NCBI RefSeq assembly: GCF_022581195.2
Contig: NC_061472.1
Coordinates: 620,001-684,000, forward strand
Direction of reading: 5' to 3'
Source: Helicoverpa zea
Taxonomy: Eukaryota > Arthropoda > Insecta > Lepidoptera > Noctuidae
Length of the DNA: 64,000 nucleotides
This document shows positions 1 to 13,000 of this stretch, piece by piece. The notes beneath the pieces were generated by a model. That model did not search any database. It saw only the letters and a program-made list of their open reading frames with translations, and was not told the origin of the DNA. Every line of letters begins with the position of its first letter. Position 1 is the first letter of the stretch. A program made the position numbers and the translations under genes.

Positions 1-2520
1 TATCACGTGACCGTGATGAATGAAAACACCGTACGTCAGTCCGCGAACTAAGATATTCAACTCAGGAACATTGTGACAAACGCACTATTGCATACCGACA
101 GACAAACGGGATCGAAATACTGAAAATTACAAATGTAACAATAGCAGATTTTAAAATCTCCGTATTGTAAACAGGTAATTGAATTACAAATATAACCGTG
201 AATCCAGCTTGGACACTTCATCTAGAAAGAACAGGTAGCCAGTGTAGAAACAGAGATACCTACACGAATAATTCACATTTTACAACAAATCATTCCTCCA
301 TTACAAGACAACATTATATGTAACAATGTTCATACTTCAACCCTCAACTTTCACTATTGTCGTACGGATATAACTGTCAATCCAACTTAGACACAGTCAC
401 AGTCAATAAAGGCAGATTTTGACAACAACGTAAACGGTAGCCACATCGATACAAATGCTTAATTCTTTTCACCCTTTACAACAAATCACTCCTTCATGAC
501 AAGACAACATTTTAAACATGTTGCTTGTGAAAAACCATCACGTAACCGTGATGAATGAAAAAACCGTACGTCAGTCCGCGAACTAAGATATTCAACAAAG
601 GAAAATTGTGACAAACGCACTATTGCATACCGACAGACAAACTGGATCGAAATACTGGAAATTACAAATGTAACAATAGCCGGCGTTAAAATCTCCGTAT
701 TGCATTAATGACGGACCAATATAACAGCCTTCGCGCCCTCATGCCTATGCCTACGTTTATAAAATGGCACAGGTATTCTACCCTTCACAACAAATCACTC
801 CTCCATTATAATACAACATTATAATTATGTTACCTGTGAAAACTATCACGTGACCGTGGTGAATGAAAATATATTAAGCACGTGAAAATTGTCAATAGTA
901 AACGCACTATTGCATGCCAACGGACATACAGGAAAATGACAAATATAACAATAGCTGACGTTAAAATCTTCGTTCTGCGTAAATGACGTACGAATACAAC
1001 TGTCAATTTAACTAAAAAATGAAATCAGCATCGCTTCCAGCCAAGTAGCAACATCGATACAAATACTGCTTACTTCTTTTCCCCTTCACAACAAATCACT
1101 CCTTTATTACAAGACAACATTGTAGAAGAAGAACCATACGTGTTTACGGAGGAGCAAGTTGCTAATGCATAAACAGATATTTTACCCTTCACAACAAATC
1201 ACTCCTTCATTACAATACAACATTATAATTATGTTGCTTGTGAAAATTATCACGTGACCGTGATGAATGAAAACACCGTACGTCAGTCCGTGTACTAAGA
1301 TATTCAACACAGGAAAATTGTGACAAACGCACTATTGCATACCGACAGACAAACGGGATTGAAATACTGAAAATTACAAATGTAACAATAGCTGGCGTTA
1401 AAATCTCCGTATTGCATTAATGACGGACCAATATAACAGCCCTCGCGCACTCCTATGCCTATACCTACCGTTTATAAAATGGCACAGATATTTTACCCTT
1501 CACAACAAATCACTCCTCCATTAAGGCATGATTCCGAACGACGCTGCACGCAGCAGTGCTGCCGCAGCAGTGCTGCCGCAGCAGTGCTGCCGCGACACTA
1601 CTGGTCCCCGTACAATTTCTATTGGCTTATATGAGATTACATTCCGAGCTAGGCAGCAATGTCGCGGCAGCAATGTAGCCGCAGCACTGCTGCGCGTCAG
1701 TGTCGCCCTACCGCCGCGACAGACCAGTAGTGAGGCGTCTGCCGCCGCAGCAAGAGTACCTACTTGAATGTTGACACGTAAATTGACAACAAAAGGATGA
1801 ATTTCTCTGACTCAGACTTCTTCCTCTTCCGACAGTATAAATAAAAGTTGGTCATCAATCGACATCTTGTCAACTCTAAGTAAACTAACACATACACAAC
1901 AACGCATCACCACGAACAGAGCGATACTGCCGCATTGCTCGGAATCAGCGCAGCAGGCAGCACTGCTGGGCAGCACTGCTGCGGCAACACTGCTGCGGCA
2001 ACACTGCTGCGTGCAGCGTCGTTCGGAATCATACCTTTATAATACAACATGATAATTATGTTGCTTGTGAAAAACCATCACGTGACCGTGATGAATGAAA
2101 ATATATTAAGCACGTGAAAATTGTCAATAGTAAACGCACTATTGCATGCCAACGGACATACAGGAAAATGACAAATATGACAATAGCTGACGTCAAAATC
2201 TTCGTACTGCGTAAATGACGTACGAATACAACTGTCAATTTAACTAAAAAATGAAATCAGCATCGCTGCCAGCCAAGTAGCAACATCGATACAAATACTA
2301 CTTACCTACTTCTTTTCACCCTTCACAACAAATCACTCCTTTATTACAAGACAACATTGTAGAAGAAATACCTTTCATATTTACGGAGGAACAAGTTGCT
2401 AATGCATAAACAGATATTTTACCCTTCACAACAAATCACTCCTCCATTACAATACAACATTATAATTATGTTGCTTGTGAAAACCATCACGTGACCGTGA
2501 TGAATGAAAAATAGTACGTC
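1..2520. repeat. Array of six irregular 0.3-0.4 kb repeat units
   Basis: The block CACGTGACCGTGATGAATGA recurs near 4, 538, 843, 1249, 2078 and 2484. The block ACAACAAATCACTCC(T) recurs near 478, 789, 1090, 1191, 1503, 2326 and 2428. Units share order and 80-95% identity by eye but differ in internal deletions. The array may continue past the left edge. No coding potential; the small ORFs here are chance. Confidence 0.8.
1524..2036. mobile_element. Harbinger-like MITE inside the array
   Basis: Ends AGGCATGATTCCGAACGACG and its reverse complement, an inverted repeat that continues through degenerate GCAGCAGTGCTGCC repeats. Flanked by the 3-bp duplication TTA (1521-1523 and 2037-2039), the target signature of PIF/Harbinger elements. 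It splits a unit of the surrounding repeat that is intact elsewhere. No transposase. Confidence 0.75.
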
Positions 2521-2925
2521 AGTCGGCGAATTAAGATATTATCATATTAACACATGAAAATTGTGACAACAGCACTGTTTCATTGCATTTATTAGTAAAC
2601 GTGGAAAATTTGCAAAAAACTGACTATGTCAGTGCAAACATAAAAACCCTTAACGATTTTCATATTGAAACGTCTTTTAGAAAAGTGAAAATATCATGGC
2701 GAGAAAAAAACTAGGGTTCATAGTATCTCACTAGACAACCATCACCGTGAATTTTAGAGTAGTAGTATAATTATACCCAAACTCGCAGGAAAAAAATCTG
2801 CAGACAAAAACTGCAGGAAAAAGTTAAATGATAAAATGACGTTTCGACTCGACTCGATATGCGATATATGTATGTACATCGAGGGGACCCAATCAACTTT
2901 TGACGATTATAATACTAAACTTAGT

Positions 2926-3142
2926 ATAGTTATCGGCACGAATCTTGAGCTCTGACCTTCAAATGCGCAGAAGTAATTTATTCGGTCCCTTTTGTGGTAT
3001 GAAATGAGGCGCGGGGGCGGGCTAAAGCGGTGATTGGCCCGCAGTGCATCGCGTCATAGCCGTCACTCGGGATTGGTTCTTTGCTAATATATCACTTCCG
3101 CGCAGATGTAGGTCAGAGCTCAAGATTCGTGCCGATAACTAT
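2926..3142. mobile_element. MITE with about 33-bp terminal inverted repeats
   Basis: Starts ATAGTTATCGGCACGAATCT and ends with the reverse complement. GC-rich centre in AT-rich surroundings. No ORF. Confidence 0.75.
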
Positions 3143-4102
3143 GTCTGCTGATTAGTTAGGTAATCAGGCAAAGTAATTGATACAACTTCGATATACAAAA
3201 AACACAATTCATGACCAGTTGGACCGGTTGATTTCGACAAAGTCAATTTCTGAGGCTAGTATAATGAATTTATGTCTGCATCTTTTTACAGCTATGTATT
3301 ATGTGTTAGTACTCAACCCGTAAACTATTTGACCATAATGAAATTGCAATTTATTTAAACCCATGTAATATTTACCACTAGAGGTCTCTAAGGACCTTCG
3401 CTTATTCTAAACTACTTGTTATGTGCATTTTCCACTTTGAAGTGACTTTAAAGCCACAATATATGTACAATTGTTACGTTAATTAATGACGAGTTTTGTG
3501 TGCTAACTGAAAAGTTTCTCAAAGTTAATGACCAGAATTATGATTGTTTTGGATGTGATTAGGATGTGTGGCTATATTTTCTCTTTGATGTTCTAGTTGT
3601 TTGGTTGATAATTGTGGTTAAAGATTTTTTTGCTTTTGGCAATCTACAAATATTACTTCAATGTTATTCGTTTAGCATATAATTGCGTTTCTATGTTACA
3701 GTTTCTTTTACCCAACGTTTATCGTTTCAAAAGATTGTTTAATATTGTGCATATTTCGGCGTTCCTTTTGTTCTCTTATAAAACTTAAGATAGACTAACT
3801 AAAATAAAAACGTGCATAACCGAACGTGTTGAGTATTAGGCAGGTTTCTTCCTTTCGTTATTTTGTTCCTATGTAAAAGAGTTTATCTGAGATAAAGCAT
3901 TTGTTTCGATACAGATCTATAGACCATCTCCAATATACAATTTAGCTTCTCTTTAAAACACTACTTGATGTTGTGCGCTCAGTTTGAAAGGATTGCAATT
4001 TTGCAATTAATATTAATTACCACGGAGATTTTTTAAAGTAAGTATATAGTGTTAACTCTTATAATAATTTCTTTTAAATTAGGTACCTATACTAGTCTCT
4101 AA

Positions 4103-4288
4103 CAGCCAATTTCTTCATCAAAAGTAAAAGCCAAAGTAATGTCATAAAGTAAAAGTAACGGTCAAATTCGTTTTTCACGATTTTATCTATTAATTTTGCT
4201 GTTACTTTAGCCTTGAAAAAACGAATTTGACCGTTACTTTTACTTTTGACATTACTTTGGCTTTTACTTTTGATGAAGAAACTGGCTG
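4103..4288. mobile_element. MITE, CAGCC family, copy 1
   Basis: Almost wholly palindromic: arms read CAGCCAATTTCTTCATCAAA and its complement, flanked by TAA/TTA. Shares sequence with copy 2 at 5061-5247. The minus-strand ORF spanning it is fortuitous. Confidence 0.75.
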
Positions 4289-5060
4289 TTAATATTGTAT
4301 TAGTTGCTATTTCATGTACACTTTGAAGTCCTATATTTCTAATGTTAATTAAGTATTCTAAACATAATTGCAGCGACAAGCTAATAGACTCAAAATTGTT
4401 ATTCATTTATCCATTTATTATTTTATGTGTGAGATAAATAAACATTATTTTAGTTTGGTTCTTCTTGATATTGATTCGCATATTTCGATTTTCAAAATTT
4501 TACTTTGGAAAACGTCTTTTCTTTAGTTTGTATGAAGGCAGAGATTAAGTTTTTTGGCAATACGTGATTAAAGATTTTTATTGATTGATTTTCATATTTG
4601 CAAATATATATTTTTATTTTCTTAACACATTGAATTTTTTGTACCATTTGTACTTTCTTCAATCAGGAATTACTTTTTAAATTGTATATTACGTACGTTG
4701 TACACTAAAATTAAGTTCAAAAGCTTGTTCATGCAAAAATGTCTCGGTAATATAACCGGCTCGTTTCTTCTAACGCATAGTGCAGATAATGCAGATTTTT
4801 TATATTAATTTCCTAGCCTAATAATTACATTCTATTGTCGCATTAGTACCGACGCGGTATCGACGTTTATAACCTAATAATCTACGCATCCGTAAGTACA
4901 GGCTCCATTGAATCTTATGTAGCTAGATATAAAGTACATTATCGCTAAGCATATAGAATAGACTTTATTTACTCTAAGTATATTAATTAGTCTGCAACTT
5001 AATTGCTAATACTATGGCTTAACTATTTATTTAACATATTATGCTAGTTTTTGTGTCTTA

Positions 5061-5247
5061 CAGCCAGTTTCTTCATCAAAAGTTAAAGCCAAAGTAAAAG
5101 TCAAAGTAATGTCTAAAGTAAAAGTAACGGTCAAATTCAATTTTTCTATTAGTTTTGCTGTCACTTTAGCCTTGAAAAAACGTATCTGACCGTTACTTTT
5201 ACTTTAGACATTACTTTAACTTTAACTTTTGATGAAGAAACTGGCCG
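5061..5247. mobile_element. MITE, CAGCC family, copy 2
   Basis: Arms CAGCCAGTTTCTTCATCAAA and complement, with TTA target duplication at 5058-5060 and 5248-5250, as in Harbinger-type elements. Confidence 0.78.
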
Positions 5248-6779
5248 TTAATTATATGTACTAAACTAAACTATGTTCTAAAGTGTTAAAACTAGATTGC
5301 TTGTAATTAGTTGGCATGTATTTGTTGTATAAAAAATTAAGACATCCCTTTTTCGATGCAAACATTATTTTAGATGAATTTGTATGTTGTTTGTTATTCT
5401 TAGTTAGTTAGTTAGTCGTTTAGTTAGTCACTGATTTGGCGTTTTGTCTTTTGTTGTTTTAAAAACATGTTTCATGTAAAAGTATTGTATTTCTTCCAAT
5501 GTTCAAAATAAATATCATTTATCAGAGACTGAGGAGTATGTGATATTTTATATTTATATATGTATGTTTAGGTCATTTTTGGGCTACAATAATATTGATT
5601 GTGCTGAATTGTCATGCCAACTAATCAAAAGCAGTATTTTATAATCATAGTCACACTTTTGATTGGTCGCAGCAATTTAACTGTACTCAAATCACAGACT
5701 CCACAGATAGATGAGACAAATCACTTTCTACATACAGTTCTCGCCCAAGTTAATGGCGGTTCTTAACTACAAAATTTCAGTAGGTTGACATAAAATACGT
5801 AAATAAATCAATTGAAAGTACGGTATACGGGAATTAGCTGATTAGTGCTGCTTTTTTTGTTCTTGTAACTTAACAGTATTTCAGAATTAACCCAATTTTA
5901 TGAATTACCGTAGCATATGCTTTGTGTTTACGTCTGTGTGAGAGCGCAGCGCGGTTGTAATGGTCCGGCTACACGCTCAGTCTTGCCTGCGCAGTTCGGT
6001 TTGTGCATTCATGACTGTGCAAAAAGAAGGCTAGTAACACACGCGCCGAGTTTAAATACGGCTGGGTTACATTGACGGATTTCCATTAAAAAAAATATTA
6101 CGTACCAATTTTATTGTTGATTTGGATCGAGAATCATTAGCATAATTACATCCTTGGATTTTGCAGGAATACAAATCAACATCTTGTATATTCAGATTAC
6201 AAGAACGCGAAAGTGGCCCATTTCCCTCCCGCACTTCCGTCACCCGCTGATAGATACCTAATCTTGTTCTCTGCGCAGCGACTCGCGCAAGACGGCAAAA
6301 AGTTTGACGAGAACCACACAGATGTTATTCTAACTTACCTACTTCTAACAGTAAAACGTAAAAATTTACGTTTTACTTTACCCCGTTAAGTTATTGCGCC
6401 TAATTAAAAGTGTGCCTCTGATTATTATTGTTTACCTAATGGCAGTGTTTTTCACGTTAGCTTAGTGGCTGCTTTAGAGCACATTAAATTATTATTTCTA
6501 AGTTAAAGTACTGGCGTACGACATGCGTTTTTTTTTCTCATATATGTACAGTGTTTTACTTACTTATTGCCTATCAAATTAATTTTATAGATAAATGGAA
6601 GTGGTTAGGTGTATGTGAGTTAGCCTTTTCTTTGAAACGATTTTCAGGGTTTTTATGTTTTGAAAACCTCTCTGATCTTTCTAAATGGCTTGAATTTGCC
6701 GTTGAAATAAACTGAATATTTTCGAAGCACGAGATAATAACATAATGATCTTTAAGGTTCGGTAGATCATGCCATCTCA

Positions 6780-6860
6780 AAACCATAACGTTCAATCCTT
6801 CTCCGTGTGAGAGGAGGCCTGTGCCCATCAGTGGGACGATAAAAAGGCTGTAACAGAACA
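6780..6860 (+). repeat. LINE/SINE 3'-tail fragment
   Basis: Contains GGAGGCCTGTGCCCATCAGTG-type sequence, a tail common to lepidopteran retroposons; a related tail with (GATGAT)n is at 38275-38350. Confidence 0.6.
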
Positions 6861-8224
6861 GATCATGACATCTGCACAAGATGTTATGCTGCACAAGTGT
6901 TTGCGCAGACGCAAGTGTACGTATATTCCCTCACTCGCTTAGTCTGATGGGACTAAGCAGAGATGCATAGGTGCAGGACCGAATACTTTATCTGCGAAGC
7001 TTTGTAACTTCACACGTTTAGAACATTTTTATGGCTATGAAAAAGTAAATTAAGGGTTTTAACCTATGGTTTAAAATGCTTTTCCGGTTCAAGAATATTG
7101 TATTGTGAAAGATACGTAACTTAATACATACCTATTGATAATTAAACTATGAAACTAACTCGGTTTTCACCGATATCTACAGTATGGGTACTTCTGAGTA
7201 GCTAGGAGGTTATATATGCTTATATATTACACGTAATATGTTTTCTTAATAATTTATCTATATGTCATCGTATGGTATGCTTTAATTTGTATTTATTGAT
7301 TACGTTTTTTTTTTTCTCGGATTTTAACTCCATTTATATTGTTATAAACCTAATAGGTAAAGATCATTATGTAGTCCTAAGTATATTTAACTTTACCCAA
7401 ACATTAATTTGGCTTAAATATGTTTTATATGTCTCACCACGTAAATAATTTTCAAATTAATAGACTAATTCTAATTTAGTAAATGCATGTATGTTATTTT
7501 AGATCTTAATGCTATTTACCGTTTTTCACTAGTAGCTATGTAAAGTAATTTATGTAGAACACCTATCTATAACAATATAGCGCTTTACGAGATCTGTCGA
7601 TACCTTATATTATAAGGCTTATAAAGATATATTTTATGTTTATACTTATTCCTAATTCAGCGCGCCGTGTGCGTATGAAGACTAAAATTAATAAAGCATA
7701 TTTTCGGGGAGGCCTTTACCTAGTAGGAAAGTAGCTAGTAAAAAAAATATATTGTAAAATAAACACAGGTATCAAAGTAAAGAAGTTTTAGGGTGTTTAA
7801 GAATATGGCAGCCTAATCAAAGTGCCATAGGCTGTTTTAAACCTGCAACACCTTTTTGTTTTAGGTGCTTCAAAACTTAATAAATTACATGTCTAACTAA
7901 CTAAGCTACTTATTTAAATCGAGAAAGTTTAAAAAAATATTTCGGCTTCTGTAAGCCCAGCAATTTAGGAGAAGTACACTTTTCATAATTTAATTAGATT
8001 CAAAATGCTGTCTTTTAGAATTTTTTAATTGATAAACTTAACCATGCAATAAAAGGTTCTTTCAACTAGCAAAAATCAGGTGCTTAATTAGGGCCATTGG
8101 CAGATGATTATGTTGCTGAAGCTGTTTTCTTTTTAATGTAAAATTTGCGCATAAAAGCACGGCACTTTGATCAGACTGCCCGGGCCTCCGGTCCCCATCA
8201 CGTACCAAACGACAGTAACTACAA

Positions 8225-8335
8225 TAGTTACATGCCGGCTTGTGAGAGCGTGGTACTTCCCCGGTCGAGCCGGCCCGACATAGTAATAGCTATATAGCTA
8301 GCTGTTGTTATATATAGCTTGGCTCTACCACGTGA
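8225..8335. repeat. Diverged relative of the 31-37 kb GC-rich repeat
   Basis: Shares GAGAGCGTGGTACTTCCCCG followed by GTCGAGCC, and TGGCTCTACCACG, with the eight-copy array. It shows that the unit is dispersed outside unc79 introns. Confidence 0.65.
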
Positions 8336-9476
8336 AAACTGAGCCTTTGCTTAGAAGCATTACGGTAATTAGCACAATTGTATCATCTAAAAAGCTAGAA
8401 ATATCGAACATCATCGTCATCTCCCGAGCCTTCTCCCAACAACACAAAAAGGTTTAGGATATTGGTAAAATAAAGACACTAGAAAATCGTGTACTTTGTC
8501 TTTACCTAGTAAGCATAAACTATTTATGTACCTATTTTTTTCCTTAGAAATACCTACGCTTAACCCTAACACTACGATTTTTCCTGTCAGCAGTCGGATT
8601 TATTAACGTACACATTAGTGTACGTTGCTCCTAAAGTTATAAAACCGAAAAAGAAAGAAATATCGAACCATTAGCCTAATTATTTTAGTTCTTAAATAGT
8701 ATCTACCTAGTAAATAACTACCTACACAATTAATTAATATTTAGCTTATAAATACGCTTACTACGATTTTACCTGTGGGCGTTCGGAGTATTACTTACTC
8801 ATAAAGTTAGAACAGAAAATGCAAAATTTAAACAAAATAGATCACGTTTTGCAAATATTCTGAAGATGATATTGGAAGATTTTTTGCGCAAAATATTGGC
8901 ACATAGAATAGCTGCAAAGATTTGAGAAAATAAGGTAAACCTTATTTCTAATTAATTCCTAGAATTCCTATGTATATACACACTACATTGTTACTAATTA
9001 TTAAACTCAGCGCACACGCGGTTATTATTATTATTATTTATTACATCTTAAATACTATTAACTTAATACATCTACATATCGTGCCACTTTCGGAACTGTT
9101 TCAGTAGTCAATATTATTGACGTACCTTATTATGTACACATTAACGATACTGATTAAAATTAGGTATACCATATAAGTATATGTTGTTATTCCTATCCTA
9201 AATACCTACATAAATATGTATTTATTACAATGTTTGTTTTATCGAAGTGTCAGTTTTAAATATAAATAGTTGTGTTATATTTTGTTTAATTATCATCGAA
9301 TTTAGTTCGTCAGCATTACCTAATGAATCATATTATTCAAAAATATAAGATAACTGTTAGACGTTAATAGTTGTTATATTAAATTAATATTTAGGACGTA
9401 CGTATACAGCAACCAGTAGATGTGATGTAGAGTTGTGTTAGCGTTGCTCTGAATGTTGTAGGCAATTGTTGTTTTA

Positions 9477-9834
9477 CCTGCAAAAATACATTGTTATTAG
9501 TGGAAATGAGCTTTAATTTTTATTGGCACTAATAGATCAACATCCAATATAAGGAGCTTTTGTTTGTTTGTACTCTAAAAGCTTCGAAATTAAGATATTT
9601 GTGTTAATGGAAAGATTGTTCATTACTGTATCTTCTATCCAACCGTAACATTCGGGAGTCCTTTCCATTCGTAATTTTCAGGTGAAAAGTTGCTAATCTA
9701 ATTAGTCTAGTTTCAATACATGATTTTGACGTTTAACTGTGGACGTTTTTAAAGTGTCACGACAACAGGACAAGGAGTGTCTTCGAGACGCGGGAAAATA
9801 TGATAATGAAAATAGCTAATAGTACGATACTTAC
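9477..9834 (-). other. Probable intron in the unc79 3' UTR and start of a 3' UTR exon
   Basis: Ten bases after the stop codon the minus strand reads AAA|GTAAGTAT (GT at 9833-9834), a strong donor. A matching acceptor tatttttgcag ends at 9478, so 3' UTR sequence would continue from 9477 toward lower coordinates. Where it ends is not clear: several AATAAA sites occur on the minus strand in this AT-rich region. Inferred from splice motifs alone. Confidence 0.5.
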
Positions 9835-9843
9835 TTTAACAGT

Positions 9844-10014
9844 TTATATGAAGTAGAAAGAGTGCGGTTGTAGCTCCAACTGTGCCATCTTAGCCAGCAG
9901 TCGGTGCAGGCGGCGCTGAGCGGCAGCGCCCGCCGCGCCGTGCGCGTCGCCGCGCCCCCACGCCGGCGCCCGCGCGCGGCACGCGGCCAGGCGCTGCCAC
10001 ACGTGACGCGGCAT
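9844..10014 (-). CDS. unc79: unc79 last coding exon (47), stop TAA
   Basis: 57 codons including TAA at 9844-9846. Starts [20 protein letters not shown] and ends [18 protein letters not shown]. Middle is GC-rich Ala/Arg sequence. Acceptor ctgtag at 10015-10020. Phase 0 fits exon 46. Confidence 0.9.
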   Translation of the reverse strand: MPRHVWQRLAACRARAPAWGRGDAHGAAGAAAQRRLHRLLAKMAQLELQPHSFYFI

Positions 10015-13000
10015 CTACAGGGGAAAGGTTGACTTGTAATTGGGGAAACAATTGAGGTAAAATATATATATTTATACAAATATAAAGAAATATAATATAT
10101 AATTTTAATTGTAAATTAACTATTCCTATTATACCTAATGTTTAAAACTACCGCCATAATAATTTAGAATTAGTTTTAAGTATTTTAAATGTACTGGCAT
10201 TAAATGCCAAATGTTGCTGTGCCCTAACAGGGTCCACAAATGTACGTAGCTGTAAGCTTTTGTAACACCATGTGAAACTTGTGGAACGCAATAAATGATA
10301 TGAATATGAATATGAATATAAAAGTTATTTTCTTGGGCGACCACGGGTGAAACTGCAGTCGCGGGGGTGATCGCTGGTTCAGAGTGCGGCATAGTTACTG
10401 CGTCATCGTCCGCGTACTGAGCGCGTACGCGCTTACATAATTCATTTTGTCATTCCTATACCCAGTCATTCGAACATCTTAGTCATTACGGCAGTCATGT
10501 GGTGTTTGCCTGTAATAGGTTATTATAATATCCCACCCAAAACAAAAATGTGAAAGGCTGCCAAGTTCGATAATATGGAAATCCTTCGCCTATAAAAGAA
10601 GTGAGATCTGAATAAGTACCAAGTTCCATACACATACCTCAGTTAAAAATAGTTACTTTTTAATGATGTTACTTGGCAAGTTTTCACACACCTTCTTATA
10701 AACCTACTAAACGCAATGAATCAAGTATTTAATTTTCTATGAAAACTTGCCAAGTAACATTATTAAAAAGTAACTATTTTTAACTGAGGTATGTGTATGG
10801 AACTTGGTGCTAATTCAGATCTCACTTCTTTTATAGGCGAAGGATTTCCATATTATCGAACTTGGCAGCCTTTCACATTTTTGTTTTGGGTGGGATTTCA
10901 TTTATTTTTGTAAGGTTGTTTATTTTATTTTTTTCTTATGATTAAGTTAGTTAAGGAAATGTCTCATTTATACTATCTTTCAGATTTTTGAATATGCACT
11001 ATGCTTCTTACAAAGAAATGAACTAGATTAACTAAATGGACTAGATTTACCAACTGACTGACATGACATGTTATCATATATTATGTTCGTGGATCAAAGT
11101 TACACATTCGTTATTTTCGAAAGTGACTCACACTTGGCCGTTTTCAGATTTTTACTTTGACTAAATACAAACCTTTGTAACGAATTTCAGATCGGTACCA
11201 CCATTCGAAGATATATAAATATAGATAAATTTAGTTCGTTTTAGTTCCTTAGGGGTATAAATTTACACTGGGTATTTTACACCTTCATTATTTTGAAACC
11301 GACTCACACTTGGCCATTTTCAGATTTTTCCCTTTACCTTGACATAAAGACCTACCTCCATGCCAAATTTCAAGTCAATACGACCATTGGAAGTGGTCTA
11401 GGTTTTTGATGAGTGAGTCAGTGAGTGTATAGTAAAAATAGCGATTTTCTGACGTCAATATCTCAAGACCTACAATAGGTATATTAATGAAATTTTTTAT
11501 TTTAGATAAGTGAGGGGGTCTCAACAGATACTAGAAATTTGAAATGTGTAAATAAAATAGATTTTGAGTTATAGGGGGGTCGAATTTGGCCCGAAATGGT
11601 TCGTGTAATATAACCCACGGCCGGTGTGTCGCTTTTTTTTGCTCGAACTTGGCGGACACACTGCCGTGTGTCTAGATAATAGGTTTAGCTTGTAACTTTT
11701 TTGCATGTATCAATTTTTCCTTTACTTAATGTAATAACTGTTAGCATCCCAAATAAATAAATTATGGGTAATCAGTGACCAGAAAACCTGACAACAAGTC
11801 TTAAAAAGAGGTGTTGGGTTGCCAGGGTAACTGGATTGAGGAGATCAGATAGGCAGTCACTCCTTGTAAAACACTGGTAGTCAGCTGCATCCATTAAGAC
11901 CAAACCCAACACAATTGAAAAAAAACTAGGTGTCGTCTATAATGAAGTATTACTTACATTGAATAACGGCGAGTGCAGTATAGGAGTCCAAAGCGGCAGC
12001 AGCTTGTTGAGTACCGTAGAGTTGCACTCCAGCAGCGACTCCAACAGGCTCAGAAAGTGTAAGTTCACTGTCTCCGCCAACTAAACAAACAAGACAAATT
12101 GACTTCGTTTAGTCACAAAGCATAAACTTTCTATCTTAACTGAGCATTATAAAAGGAAGAGCTTGTGGGTAAACAAATGCATGAGCTGAAAAGTTAAGAT
12201 ATACTAAAGTCTGTCTTTGGAACATCTAGTATATAATAACGAGTACATACATGTATAAACTGTGTGTACAGGCTGTCATTTCTAAATTTAGCAATCAGGA
12301 ACAGGATAGTTTTCAACTGGGGGGGTATATTCAAGGCTGCTGCTCCATATGGCACACTGGTATTTAGCTGCATCCAGTTACACTTGAAGCCGAGTCCCAA
12401 CATACTCGTCTAAGAGCTAATAATTTAGTACTCACCACTTTAGACTGCACGGTGACCTGCAGTATGCTAGGCACGAGCTTGCACTAGAAGTCCAGCAGGA
12501 TGCAGGTGGTGGTGTTGTGGAGCTCGCTGCAGGGGGGGGGCGGCTGCTGCCAGCTGCTCCAGGTATAAGGTCCACAGCTGACACAGTACGAAGGCGTGTA
12601 GGAGAACTACTGGCTTTGATAGAACTCACCACTTTAGACTGCACGGTGACCTGCAGTATACTAGGCACGAGTTTACACCAGAAGTCCAGCAGGATGCAGG
12701 TGGTGGTGTTGTGCGGCTCGCTGCAGGGGGGGGCGGCTGCTGCCAGCTGCTCCAGGTATAAGGTCCACAGCTGACACAGCACGAAGGCGTGTAGGAGGGC
12801 AGACATGCGCAGAGCTGCTGGCTTTGATTGTTCCACGTATGATGACATTATGGTCTGAAAGAATATAGTTGAATGGTGAAAAGTGTCAAATAAGTTTGCG
12901 CTTTCGAAGTTGGGTGCTAGTTGGGTGTTAAAGTCAAATGTACGAATACAATAATGTGCATGTGTGGGTCATAAAATGACTTTAAAAGGGTAAAGTTGTT

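Larger units (their letters stand above)
3150..9470. other. AT-rich DNA without recognisable genes
   Basis: Outside the elements listed separately I see no ORF with protein-like composition. It may contain unc79 3' UTR and intergenic DNA. A GC-richer patch at about 5940-6310 lacks a recognisable feature. A retroposon tail lies near 6780-6850 (GAGGCCTGTGCCCATCAGTG) and a fragment related to the 31-37 kb array at 8225-8335. Confidence 0.6.

Noticed and set aside
1528..2052. Small plus-strand ORFs with Ala/Gln runs
   Set aside because: They read through the GCAGCAGTGCTGCC repeats of the MITE and start at chance codons.
6574..6894. 106-residue minus-strand ORF
   Set aside because: Overlaps a retroposon tail; composition is not protein-like and no homologue is recognised.
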